A DNA stretch of 64,000 bases from Aphrophora alni. Its lineage: Eukaryota; Arthropoda; Insecta; Hemiptera; Aphrophoridae. Below, piece after piece: positions 27,601-42,600 of this stretch. The position numbers and the translations under genes were made by a program. The notes beneath the pieces are model-generated. The model was given only the letters and a program-made list of their open reading frames with translations, was not told the origin of the DNA and ran no database searches. The stretch's first letter is position 1. Every line of letters begins with the position of its first letter. The stretch is taken from positions 152,526,431-152,590,430 of the forward strand of contig OY740767.1 in the NCBI GenBank assembly GCA_963513935.1. Reading direction: 5' to 3'.

Positions 27601-30600
27601 TGAATGCTGTTTTTAAAAAAAATATATTTAAATAAGGGTCTAAACTTGTTTTGCTTGTGTCAAAAACACACCCTCAAAATAAATCTTATTTGATTAAAAT
27701 CGAGCTTTTAATGACGTTAGTCGATGTTAATTTTTGTTTTTTCAATGATTCCTAAAGTAATATTATTACTTGTGATTTTGTACACGGAATTGGTAATCTT
27801 CGTATTTCACTAAAATTTAAATGAAATCGGTAGAGCCGATTTTGAAAACATGTTTTAAAACATCACTATGGCCGAATTTTTACTGATAACCCCTTAACCA
27901 TCATTTTTGGTTAACTAGCGACCTAACATTTTATTTGGGTCTTTAGAGGCTCACATGAGCAAAATTTGAGAAAATTATAGTTTTGTCTTTTCCCTATATA
28001 TTGGACCTATCCCCAAATTTTGAATTAAAAAAATAAAGGAATAAACATCCCAAGATACGATCAAAATTTGCCCACATAGCTCAAAATGTTAGAATTATTA
28101 TCAACTTTTTCAAACAACTTTCACAATATTTACTATAATTGTTCTCCTCTATATCAGAACTTTTAAAGGAGACAATTTTTTACGATCCATACTAGTGGAT
28201 TTTCCAGTTGGGCTTACATTACTGATTATAGCATGATGTATGATCTAACTTGTAATTTCACATTTTCTGCATAAACAACTGGGTTTAAAATTCAGTTTGG
28301 TTGGGTGATGTATGATTGAGTGTGAGCTAATTAGAAAAAACTCAATCTAAAATCATCAGAAGATAGAGGAATGGTTGATTGTGTTTACATGTCAGATTTG
28401 GTTTGGACAGACAGATAAATGGTGTGGATGTGTTATAGATTAAAAGATAATAATAATTAAATAATCATGTTAGCTTAAGATAACGACCAGAGACCCTTGT
28501 AAATATAAATGTTTTCTTTTGTATCAAATAACCATGTTAAATTATAAATTAAAACTATAAAATGTTGAAATAGTAAGACAGCACAAAAGACCCGCTTAGC
28601 AATAGAGAAAAAATAGAACTATGAATTTTCTTATTAGCTTAAAGATATGGTGACTGTAGAGTTCTTGGGAGCAGCAGACACCTGAAAACATTAACTGGTC
28701 TCTGACCAACAACAATAGATTTGTGGATAAGTTACTATAGTTGAACCTACCAAGTAATAGACAAGACTATTTCCCCAAATAGTTTAAAACTCCTTTTGTA
28801 ATTCAAAGTTATTAATCTAGCAGTAATTATATAATTAGAGACTGGCTCAGACATCGTTGGTATAGACGCATATGTTTTAAAGTTATATAATATGATCATT
28901 ATATATAAAAAAATAAAAAAACTAAATAGTATCAGATATTTTAAACGATTTATGAATATTTATATGGAAGAAAAATTTACCTAATTTGCTATAGAATAAC
29001 ATAGACAGAATTTACATAAACTTTGTCTTGTATATTTATATTTAAGTATCTCGATTGACATTGACATTTTATTGTGTATGTATGGTGTGTTTTTTTTTTT
29101 TTTCAGGGTTTTATGTATCTTGATATTTGGTTGTCTTGTAGAATAAATAAATATGTATGTATTTCAAAAATCCTTGATTGTGTATATGGTTTACCAATAC
29201 CCCAGCTCTCTAGTAATCCACGACCTTGAGTATATGTTCTCAAACAAACATATTGACGCCCTTGGACATTTAAATACATCTGCAAAATTGAGTAGAGCCC
29301 TTCAGGCTAAAATAAATTTAAAAGGAAAACGTACACAACAAAGATTTGTTACAAACTGGCCGGTAGAGGTTTTCTATCTAAATGGTTAATATCTTGGGGA
29401 ATTTTTTTGGTAACTCAAAATTTTGGAAATGCTACTATAAGGAAAAAATACAAAATTAAAGTTATGTCAAAATCAGCTCTATCAACTTTTATAAAACTTT
29501 CCCTAGATACCCAAGAAATATGTATTGGTTGCTATCTCTCCAAAAATACCGGTTTTGTGACTTATAGGCAAAAACTTAAATCAGCCATAAGGCTGTTATA
29601 AAATAAGCTATCGATTTCGTTATATTGTAACGGAATGTAAAGATAATGATCCAAACCAGTGTGCAAAGTACCAAGCAAAAAATTATTATTGTTGAAGAAC
29701 AATCAGCAAAATACCAAAATTAACATTGCCCGTCGTCATTAAAACCTCAATTTATTAAAATATGATTTACACTAAGAACATGTTTATAACACAAGTGAAA
29801 CCAGTTTAGGTTCTTATTTAATTATATAAATATTTTTTCATAGACAGTGTCCATGGTTTCATTTTCACTTTTTAACTAACAATTAGCAATTTGTCATTTT
29901 TGGTGTTGATTAGTTTTGTTTCGTTTTAATATTGTTGAATGAGAAAGTTTTGGCACCGTTTACTAAATTGGTTATTTTTCCTATCTCTATTTTATTTTTG
30001 TTTTATTTTGTAAACATTTATTTACCTGTTAATTGTATTTTAATTTTGATGTGTTCATTAGGTGTGTTGTTTTAGTAAAATTATTTATTTGTTTTTTGAA
30101 CTGTTAGTTTTGCATTAATAATATGACGATGTATCTTGATGCATAATCTGTATTATTGTGTATTCCTATTTGTATAGTTCTTTTATTTTTAAATGTTCAT
30201 TTAAAGTTGATCAGAAATATGTTACTATATGAAAGGCTTGGTAAGATATCTTGATGACACATATTAATTTGTTTAATATTGCCAAATCTTAATTCTTTTT
30301 TTTTATTTTTTATTTACCTATTATAAAGGTGTATGGTTATTATGTTACAAATACAAGAAAAGTGCAGTCTCATATAGTCAATGTATTATAACTTTAATTT
30401 ATGTAACTGGTGGTTTTCAGGTGGATGGAATAGCACACAACACATTCCTCAAGTTCAAACAATCTCCACAATATCAAATATCACGTAAGTGTAAAATACC
30501 AATTATTGTAATAAAGAATGCAAAAAATCAAATTTTCCACTCACCTACCTCCAAAACCAAATAAAAACCATCCAAAACCATTCTTGCAACTTTCCTGCTT

Positions 30601-33600
30601 CTCTTGGTCGTGAAGCTATTGATTTTTAAAGATTAATTCTTTACTTAACTTTACATGGATAATTAATATTGATGCAACATGGAAATTTGTTTTATACAAT
30701 ATTATTTATATTTATTAATACTATTATAATTACACTACCAATTCTAATTGGCTAGCCTTTTTTTTTTTTTTTTTTTTTTTGAAACAAACAAATATTTATT
30801 TTATCATAATATAAATGTTTTTTTGATTTCGTTAGTCCAATTCAATTCTTCCGAACACAAACGAATTGAAAGAACTTACAACTAATACAATTAACATACT
30901 TAAATACCAATGAATGATTAATTTGTGAAATGTGGTGATTATTAGATGAATACAATCAATATGGATGACCTTTTGAAATTTTAAATAATCAATGGATAAG
31001 TTCACTCACAAAATGAAACACATATTTTATTTATGTCACATTATATATTTACAAATCGAAATTATTAGGATAATGATACGAATGATTTTATGTTAATGGA
31101 TTATATGGTATAAAATATAATTAATTATTAAAAAATTTATTTTTGTGAGATGAGGTTTTATCCTTTTATTTGCATTATTTATAACTCTGGAATTTTCTAT
31201 TATAACACTTATGAATAATCATTTTTGAAGTGATGGTGACGAATATGTTTGGTTGGGTCCAGTGATTACACTTGAGTAAAATTTGATCAAAATTGTTTTG
31301 AATTACAGTACTTTGTTCTAATCATTGAGCCAAACACACCAGTGATAACGACTAATAAAAGTTTCCTCATACATCACTTCGAGTGTTTTATACATGCTTT
31401 CAGAAATTGCTTTCCTATGACTAGCAGTATAATTGTGTTTCTACTTGTTTGTCGACATTCTCTTATTAGAAGATTTTGGTAATTTAGCAGATATTATTTA
31501 AATTCCAAGTAGCCAAAACCTGTAAAAAAAAGTGTAATTTTTCTAAAATAATATTGAAATACTACAAATAGGAACCACTAATAATTGGGTATGAAAATAA
31601 TTGTAAGACATTTTTGATATAAAGAAAATATATTTAAAAAGTTTTATTTATGCAAGCAAAATAATTAGCAAGGTGAAAGTTATCACAAACAAATTTTGTA
31701 CTTTATAGTCTTAAATTAGTCCAAACATTTACTAAATGTGCATCAATATAAAGCCACACTCATATAACATAAAATTTAAGTGATGCTTAAACCACTCAGG
31801 GAAATGAGTGAGCCAATAACAATTATTTTTAGAAATCTTAAAAGTATAATTTCACTTTAAAACTAATTGTGAGTAGATGAGACTAACAGGTGACAGGAAT
31901 TTAGAGGGGAAAGGGTTTTTTAAAGTATTTTAATGTGACATAAAAACCAATTGCAATTTGCCAAATTTATGATTATTTGATTGTCCTGGTAATAATTTTC
32001 TGAAGATTATGTGATAATTATGTGTACAGTAATTGATATGGTTTAAATATAATTCTAAATTATGTTGTTCACATGTTATGCTAAGGAGGTCAAAGGTACC
32101 ATCATATTATCGAATAGAAAACGCTGGTATGAAAAGCACTTCATCTGGAAATCAACAATCAAATTGGAAGTGAGTTTTAATATTTTGAATTTATTAATAT
32201 AAATAATATAATATCAAAGTTGAATAATTGGTCTTCTCAACTCAACATCTCTTCACCAAGTGTTGGATGAGTGTGATTGATTGAAGAGAGATATCAATGA
32301 ATGATTGATTCCCTCACCTAAGTATTAGCTAAGTGTAATTTTCACCTTTTCAGTAATTTACCACAGATAGACAAGGAAACATAATTGTGTTTGTAGGATC
32401 TGTGTATATTTTGAAAATCATCAAATACATGAATCATTCATCACAATTTATTCCTTATGTTCTAACTATAATATAATGATAAAAACAATTGTAATGATAC
32501 AAATATTGAACACAACCTTGAAATAAATACAACACTTTCACCAGATTACAACATGCAAATTCTTTACATTAATACACCAAATAATAATACGGAGGACACA
32601 GGTACAGAGTTAGAAACAGGCTATACAAATCACATTTTAGAACCAGAAGTTGTCCGGACAGAGACAAGGACAACGAAATACAATCAGATTAAGCATCAAA
32701 CGTATCAACTTTTGCATCTGTTGTTGAATAAAGTGAGAAACATCAAACAAGAAACGGAAAATCATACTCACAATTAAAACAAAAAATAAAAGAAGATCTA
32801 ACGGAATAAAATCGAAACCCAAAGTGCTTAAAAGATCTCCATGCAGTTGGAACACAAACAGTGTATTAATCAGGCCTTGGCAGAAAATGTACGTCGTACC
32901 GAGCAGTTAATTACTAGATACAATAACTTATAAATTCAGTTACAAAATAACATAGAGGCCCAACAAAGATTACAAATTGATTTAGATAAAATACAAAATG
33001 AATACTGAAACAAAAATTAAATTCACCGAAATGGCCATTACTCGAAATTTAAACACATTGATAACTACACAACAGGAAGTAATACAGAATATAAAAATTT
33101 TAATTACAAATCATCTAATTACACACCTCGAATCCTAAAAGAACACAAACTCACAACACGATTTATGATTACAATGTGTAGATAAAGAAGTAAAATAAAC
33201 ATCCCACATTACAAAAATAATAACCTTACAAATTACATCTAATGCAAATATACAACAGATGTGGCGTTTCGCCACAATTCGAATTGTTGCGCCAGGAAAT
33301 GACACCAGGTGCATCATTTGCCTTGCTCAATGAGACGGTTCTTGCACAGTGTGTGGGAGTGTGTGGCAGGTAGCGAAAGAGAACAGTCGCAGGAACTAAA
33401 CCGGTGATTGCTTTGACATCTATATCAACCTGAACAATGGTCGGCTAAGACCGTTTGGATGGGTCTCTAAGACCCCAGGAATATGAATAATTAAGTGCTC
33501 GCAAATTTAAACGTAATTGTATCAGAGATAGTTATGATGGACAACGGTTACGCTATCTTATCTTTGAACCAGATCACGTTTCCCCTTAAAAATTGTTAAT

Positions 33601-36600
33601 ACATAAGTAACCATTAGTTTAGTATATTGATATAATTATTAATTGTTTAACTCATTATAAACTGGCTTAGTGTATCGGTGACCTGGAGTGTTATTTGCAA
33701 TAGTGGTTAATTAATTTAAGGGCCCACACACATTCCAATAGCCCCAATATTTGCCAATATGAAACCATAACTTCCAAAATGTTATCATTAAATTGCACAG
33801 TGTTTTAATTATTTTTTAGGTAGCTTAGCATTAATGTTTTAATACTTCTTTTACAAAACTTTTTGTCCAGAACAAAAGATAATAAATAAAAATGAAATGT
33901 CATCCACACACATTATTACATCCCAGATCACTTTGTGAATTTACTTTAACTATCCTTCCATGATGACATTAAATACTACTGGGGGTATATATTAAGGATT
34001 AGACGTTTTAGGGCCTACCAATTACGATTACTGACTGCAATTAATAACGATTATGCTTTTAAACGTAGCATTGAATTGTTAAATGTGTTCGTAGAATGAG
34101 AAATAAAGTAAGAATAATTAATAAATGTTAAAATTTATTAAAGTGTCAAAATACCTCATTTCTACTCAGTTAAACTATGATTTAAACATTACAATTAGTG
34201 TATAATGATTAAATTGTTACACAGTATTTGTATAATGATTGAACAGTGAACACCAAATGAAATTTTATTTGTTTATCTGATTGACGAACATAAATAACTA
34301 TTTAGTTCAAGGGAAGAATATGTTTTTCTTCTTCAAATTCTTATACAAAATTTTTTATTCTCATAATTAAATATTGCTTGTTTTTATTAATTGGAATATA
34401 TATATTCAAATGAAGCATCAAATGCCTACCAACAATACCTTTATAATCTTTTTCTGATTCAAAATTCATTCATTCAAAATAAAATTGATGTTTACTTACC
34501 GAGAGACCCTGAGATGAGAGAGCCATGTTAATAAATGTTTGGTGCTCAGATATTTTAAGAAGTACTTGTTGATTTTAAATAATTTGGTTTTATTTTGTTG
34601 TTGGAAATATGAGTATAATAACTTCAGGTAATGTGCTCATGATTGTTAAAAGAAATAATTGTGATTAATAAAGACTTCAGAGAATTTAATTTTTGTTATG
34701 TTTAAGAATAAAATAACTGTCGATTTATTATGTTGTTCAGAGGATTAATATTTTGTTAAATAAAAGAAAATCTTGTACAATAAATGGTATCCAATCTTGA
34801 TTATTGAATTTTGTTTATATGAATAGTATCTGGTAATAACAATATACAACCTTGAGCTAAGCTGGAGCAAATTTTAAAAAATGTAACAAAAAAAGTGCTA
34901 AAATAGTAGTTATAGTAAGCTAATCGTCTCCCCAGATATATATATGAAATAATAATCATTTGAAAATAAATTGTGTTTCAGCGTTGTTGGATCTAACCTC
35001 AAAGTCGTACAAATAAACGAAGAAGATAATTTCCCAGTTTCAGGTAAATATTTATCTTATTTTAATTGGAAATAATTACATTCTGTGCATAATTTAAGGT
35101 GATACATAATAACGTTTATAGACAGGTTAGTTATTCTTTAAGGTTATTGTAACCCGAAAGCCTACTTTCAATTATTTTTAAAGTTTCCTGAACAAGTACA
35201 TTAGTGAAATAATTCTCATCATCAAACCTAATTAACATATCTTCATTTATTTTAATTTCCCTACATAAATCCTCAAAGTGTTTGGAATTTTGAACAAAAG
35301 AGTCATTATCTCCTTCTAAAGGTTTTAATATGCGAAGAATATATTTAAGTAATTCCTTGCATGAGGAATCCGTTATTAGGTTTGTGGACTTTATTTATTA
35401 GGCAACCCATATATGTTGGGAGTTTTAGAATGATTTGTGTGCTTGCAATTATATAATATATATCCACATTATTGTCATTATATTTTCATATTCTAGATGA
35501 CGATGCACCTGTATTTCATCTGACAAATTTAGTATTACGAACTTTCTTGAAATCACAAACGAATGTCAATAAAATATTACCAAAGAACCAAACAACAACA
35601 TTACACAATACTATAACCTCAAAAGTAAACTATCAGCTATTAAAATTCTTATTAAAAGTAGTATTACACAAAGCGCCTATCGGCGTCTGCCACACAGATA
35701 ACCTAACACATCGAGGACGCTGATTGGCCTTGGTGGTGTTGGTTTCATTAAAGTTGATCACTATTTTTAAAAGATAAAGGAGATGGATTAAGTTTGAAGC
35801 AAAGTTAATGTAGTTTTTTATTTTATTTTTTAAATATTACGGAGTTTATTGCATTGAAGCTACTTTAAGATAGAACTTTCTTCTGTGAATCATTTAATTT
35901 CTAGATTTTATGGGCTTTTACTATTAAAAATGTCAGTGGTATCATTGACAAATGACACTAATTCATCAGGCCGTTCTCAGTATAATATATAAATAATTGT
36001 TTTAAAACCAATAGCGAAATTGGTGTAATGATTGATTCACATAAAATGGTAAATAATCAGATTTGACTTTCTCACATATACCTAATATAGAAAAAAGTTA
36101 ACTTGATTTCCAGTTTTTTGCAGTTATATCCGTTTTGAAGGGCCCGAGTCCAAAAAAGTGATATCTTGTGTATATCATATGTATGGTTGCTTTATATCCA
36201 AAATGGGAGCAACAATTGATCAAATTTGGTTGTGGAACTAAAATTTTGGTAAAAGCTGCCATAAAAAATAAAATAAATTCGATTTTGCTCAAGTTGGTTG
36301 GTCTAAGAACCCAAACAAAACATATTGCTCTTCATAACTCCAAAAAATGTTGTTTGTTGTTTATCGGTAAAAAACAAAAAAACAGCCATGAGACTTTTAT
36401 AAAATGTGTAATATCTGAAAATAGTTTTTTATTTTGTTCAGATTATTAGTGAAAGATGAAAAATAATGACCCATACCCGTGTGCAAAATCACAAGTAAAA
36501 AATTAATACTGTGTAGGTATAATTAGCAAAAAACCAAAAATGAACATAACCAACATTATTATAAATTTGATTTTAATCGAAACAATTTATTCTGACTACA

Positions 36601-39600
36601 TGTTTATGGCACAAGCGAAGCCAGTTTAGATCCTTATTTAAATATAGAAATATTTTTTCGAAGGCAGTGTCCATAGTTTATTTTTCTCTTTGATTGACAA
36701 TTATCAAATAAATTTTTGATGACGTTTAGTTCTTGTTTTTTCATCTTGGTTTTGGAAGTGAGCTTGTGAGAAAGGTTTGTGCAATGTTTTTGCATCATTA
36801 ATTTATTTCAAGGATAGCTGCAATGATTGTATTATATACAATGTAGACATGAACATTACGTTATGTAAATCTTTTGATTTCAGATAATTACTACCCTACT
36901 CCATTGAAACCAAATGTGAATAATTCACTGAGAACTATTCAACTCCTTGATGGGTAAGTTTAGTTTAATATTTAACACATCATACACATATATATTTGTT
37001 GTGTTCTGCATGACATTTCTTAAACTTATAACCTAGCAAACGAGAAAATTTGTCGTTCATATCTGGTTGCTTCACTGGATACAAAGCAATTAATTACGAT
37101 GATACACATAAAAGTCATATTGTCTTTATTACTTAGAAAGGTGTTACTATACTTAAAACATTCAAAAATCTCAAATTGTTTAGAATTAAAATACCCTACA
37201 CTATTTTTATTTTTGCATTTGTAATTAATGTATTGTATTACAATTTAATTTATACTATTACAAACTAGTTCTAATTATAGTTTTAGAATGAATTAAAATA
37301 AAATATTAGAGTTTGTATGGATAGGAGACAATAGGTCTAGCGTAACTTGGAAAGTGGTCCTTGTTAGTATTGTGCCCTATTAAACTCTAATTTTAAAGTG
37401 AATTATAACTTTCTTTCTTAAAAACTTGTAAATTCAAAATACTTTAAACACTATTTACTATATTATCTAAATTCCTATGTAAATGTGTGTAAATGTATAT
37501 TTTTCATAATTTCTGATCATATTTTCGAAGGCTGATATATTAATTTTAAATTTATATATTATTAATTTGATGAGGTTGTTACAATAACAGTTACTTTTTT
37601 TAGAATGTTACAATTCGTCGAAATTTTTTATATTATAATAAGCTATATTTATTCATATCTTTACAAAATTGTTATGATAATTTGTTTTTAAGATATGTTT
37701 AAGATAAGATACTTAAAACACTTTTTTACTATTTTATCTAAATTCCTATGTAAATGACATTAGGAATAAATAATGATATTTCACATACTGGTTTTCAGAC
37801 AGAGTCAGGAAGATGGGAATTCTAAGATCACACAAGAAAGTAATATAGCACACACATCTTCTGAAGGTAAATAATTAATGTATTGCCATAGTGGAACGTT
37901 TACTCTTTTTAAATTTTATTTACAATTGTGTATCAGCTTCATTGAGTAATCATCAGTATATTTATTGATAAATGTAAACAAAAGACAATTTGAAATATAA
38001 ACTATGCCACCTTAATTTTCTCACAAGTTCAAACATAAACCTAAATACAGCAGAACATCGATAACTCGAATCTCAATGGAATTACTAACACTTCGAGTTA
38101 TCAAATAATTCGAGAAAGCGAGGTTCGAGTTACCAAGGGTAAAATCACTGGCTTTGAGTTATAGAGGACCCAAGTTGACTGTCCTTTATTCACTTCGGCA
38201 ATGTGTTCTGATTAAATTTTTATTCCAGTAATCCTGTAATAAGGAATAAGTTAGAAAAAATAATACAGTACAACTATTTTGTTTTAATAAACAATTCTTA
38301 ATTTTATTTTAATAAAAAATTGACACATTTACATATAATAATAGTACAGTACTGTACATAGTTAACATTATTTTATGTAAATACAGTAATATCAATAAAT
38401 GCCTAATTTACTGTTCAGTTTATATAGTATTATTTAAAAAAAGGGAAACTTTAATAAAATATAGAATGATAGGGCTCAGTACAGCTCTACACATGTGAAC
38501 AATAGTGCAGCTCTACTGAGCCCAATGTCAAGAAAATGCAAGGACGCTGGGGTGGAGGAAGTTCATGTCTTAACATGAAAATCTTGTCATCTTGCACAGT
38601 ATGGTTACTCTGAACTTCGATTAACAAAGGTTCTATAATTAAATTAATAAAATAAAAGTCGGTGGATATGTGTGATCAAATCTTATTTACTTAATTCTTA
38701 GAAATTGATGGTTTGTTATACAGTTTCCCTTGTACGAAAAAGGAAACTCTTAAAGGAACTTTCAAGTATTCTAACTTTACAAATATATGATTAAATTGTC
38801 TTTTGAGATACTTTAGTTCGGTCTGCCTTGGTTAGCTTTTACTATAAAATATTTGTATGTAGTCTATATTATATTTCTTTCACTGTTAACTTCAAAGACT
38901 TAACTTTACGCTTATATCTAGTACATAATATTGTTATTCAGTAAAACACTAAAGCTAAATGATTATGGAGGATGGGTGACTAGGATGAATAAGTGATACG
39001 ATTAGGATGTGCTGTGGGTGTTATTGGGTTTATATCTAAAATCACAGTTTGTGGAATGTTAAATTTGGATTGTATTTAGATTGGCCAATATAAGGTAGGT
39101 AACTTATGATGTAGCTTTCACAATATTTTAAAGGTATTCAATTTAATCTTGACTCACCAATTCTTCTTAATAACAGTTAATTATTAAATTCTTACTATCT
39201 GGGTTATGATTTTTTTCTTGATATATATTTAAATTGAATTTAATGTAACATGGAGTCTGAATGCCTTCAGGTCTGAACTCAGAATGATTTTCATCATTGT
39301 TATTCCCTGTTCCTGTTCTTGATTTTCTTCTTCCTCTTCTTTGAACGATAGTAACCAGGATGTCAATTATTACTGCGCTTTGAATTTTCATATCATTTTT
39401 ATATACAAATCGCTGTTTTTGATACATATTAATTTTGATGAGGATGGTATTTACAAGGTATGATTGATTATGAATGTAATATGATTGAACTATGGTCTAT
39501 TGTAATTTTGATGTATATTTTTAACATTTTAAAATTATATGGTGATTTATTTTCAAAAGGGTATATTCAGGATATGGTACCCAGGATAAATTTATTTTTT

Positions 39601-42600
39601 AATTTATAGAGATTAATGACACGCCCAGGAAACAAACAAAATTCCTCTTATCAAGATTTTTTTTTAAATATTCAATTTATAGAGGGAAAGTTAGTATTAA
39701 GGGTTGTGGGAAGTTGAAGGTAAATGACTTAAGAATAAGGTATTTATAACTAATTATCCTACAGTTCAATAAAGCGAACTAATTTGTAAAAGAAGTTATT
39801 TCTTATTACACATCACAATTACCCTGTCAAATTATTCAAGGAGATCAAAATATACCCTAATGATACTATTGGTAACTAGCCAGCAAAACCCATTGTGTAA
39901 TAAGATAACTATAATTTTATAAGATATATATATGTACATAAAAATATAGAGATGTATGATTAATATACTTGTTCTGAGAATATCTGTTGACTGTGATTCT
40001 AGATATGGGTGGAGAAATATATGATGCAGACACAAGTGAAAAAGGTGGACTGGATACTGGGTAACTAGTGCTCTTTATGTCTTAATATAATTAACTACAA
40101 TTCTGACTACGAAATCAGGAGTATGAAAGATGTTGAACTTTTAATCATTTGTGGTCTAGTTTCACACTTGTTAACGAGAGTTGATTTGTGTAATTAGTTT
40201 TTATACACACAAATGATGGGAAATGTCCGGTTAACCATATTTAATAATTAAAATTAATATTTGTCTGAACCAAATAAGAAAATCAGAATTTTCTATATAT
40301 TTTGCCCATTTTCTTAAAATTTTCAGCAACAACAAAGTTTTGTCAGTGGCAGAGATGATATATAATTGAAACGCTAATTTCAACTTGCATCTTTTTTTAA
40401 ATCTCTGCTGTATTATCCCAAGTTTTAACCATTTTTTGTTAGCAATTAACAGGAAATCTATACTCTCCAATATATTATTGACATTGTTTGAGCAATAACA
40501 TTCTTTCTATCAATAATATAGTTTGCTACACAATTAAAATGTTTATAATTGAAGATTACATCGCCACATGGGTATCAAAGTTATAAGTAGGTTTAGTTGA
40601 ATGTCATCGTTGGGCTAAAGGTTGTTTACTCCAATAAAACTTTCTCTTGGACCCCTCCCTTACAATCATTTGCTTGCTGTCCTCTTGTGTTGGGTTGATT
40701 ACGTTATTATTTAGTCTTAGCTTTGACTGCTCAGGTCTCTAGTTCTCTTTTTTAAGATTTAGTTTCAGTTTACAACATGGCCGTAGGTGACTATGCTATG
40801 TTGGTGCTTTTCTCTTTCTTTCCTCTTTTTTGTCTAGTTTTACATTTAATAATGAGAGTTGATTTATACTCTCAAAACGTCATGTATTAGTTTTCATATA
40901 TACAAACGATGGCAAATGTCCGATTAAACCATATTAATAATATGAACAATCCATCATTATCAAATAATTTTAAAACCAGAAAATATTGATTTAACTTGAG
41001 AAGTACTGAATCAATTGAATCAAATAAATAGCCTACTAAAACCAGATAATGTAGCGACATAGTAAAGAAAACCCCCTCCCCCCCTTTAAAATCCGATCTC
41101 TGGTTCTCATATTCTAATGGTATAGACTAAAAAAACTCATTTCCAACAGGTGGTATCACTTTAGTGTGCAGCAAAATTTTCTTAAGATAAAAGTCTTGCA
41201 CCTCAATGATCGTACGATGAACATCGAATAGTTTTGGTGTGCAGCCCGTTGATTCACTATTTTGAGTATAACAAAATGTGTCCAATGACCTAATGCCTAA
41301 TACATGAAATGTATGTTGTTCTTACTTCACTTCTCTGCTTTTGTTTGTTCAATTTATTGTGACCAAAAGATGATTTTTCATACATCTAAAAATAGGAGTA
41401 TTCACATATATGCATTGTCAGAGTCTAAAACATAGATCTTTTTCAAATGTTCAAATAGGCAGTCTTGCCCTGAGAGATGGATAATTACAACAGATATTCT
41501 ACACTCACTAGAATTTTATATTACATGATTATCTGCAGCTAGTCACTAGAATGATTTATTGTGCGATTATTTGTAATTTTTCTGTTACTCTTTGCATGCA
41601 TGTTGTTTTATTTTAAAATGTTTCAACTTCTTTTGTATTGACATTAGAAATAGGGATGAGACGATTAAAGGCGGATTCGTACTTTCTGTACCAATTCAGA
41701 CTTAACGATTAGAGCTCATCAAAAAAAGTTACCGTTTAAAGGGGGAAAACTTGTTAATCATCACCACTTTATAAAAACAAGGTAAAATAGAGACCCCGTA
41801 GCCCTAAATACTACTCAATAAAGTAGAAAATGGTTATCATGGCAGGAAAGTGTATTTTAGTGGAAATCAAAAATAATGTGTCATCATAAATGTTATGGTT
41901 TACCTATAAATAGAAAGGTATCTCTGTAATTTCCAGTTTCTATATCATGATACATTTACTAGGTCATGCTAATTCACTCTAAATTACAGAACCACCGTTG
42001 TCTATCTTTTGATGTATTACACTCACAATACATACATACATTTAACGCTTTATTATTTTTTAATGTTATCAAAGAGTAAAATTATCCTTTGATTTATTAT
42101 TTTATATAAAATTATGTAGCGTGTGTATTTTTTTATGTATTATCTAATAAAAGATAAACTGCAATGTATTATGACAATGTGATATAATGACTAGCTTTAA
42201 GCCTAGTAGAAATGAGGTGGCAGAACTAATAGGCTTTGGATGGTGTTGGTATTTATTTTCAATTATGCGTTTCAGCACTTTCCATTTACAATTTACACGC
42301 ATTTAACAGTTTCCTGTAGGAAAATAAGATATAAACAGTTTATGACCGTCTTTATAATACAGTTCTGATGATAGTTGTTTGATCATAATTTGTGAAAACA
42401 GCTAACTAAATAACTGAAGAAACCAATATTTTAAAAATTAGTGTAATATTATTTTTTCTTTCAAAATCAAAAATAATTGAGGATTGTAAAACTTTAAACC
42501 AAATGTCTGAACCCCACTTTTAAATATTTTACAAATTTAATTTGTTTTTTCTAATTGTGTAATTGTCTAATAAGTGTCATCATTTAATAATCAATGGACT

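Noticed and set aside
32553..32777. Gln/Thr/Asn-rich frame that could be gag
   Set aside because: No zinc knuckle, no LTR ends and no neighbouring pol; too weak to call.
34982..35043. Second cadherin repeat ending INEEDNFPV
   Set aside because: Only the last strand and linker resemble one; no upstream strands are present in neighbouring exons.
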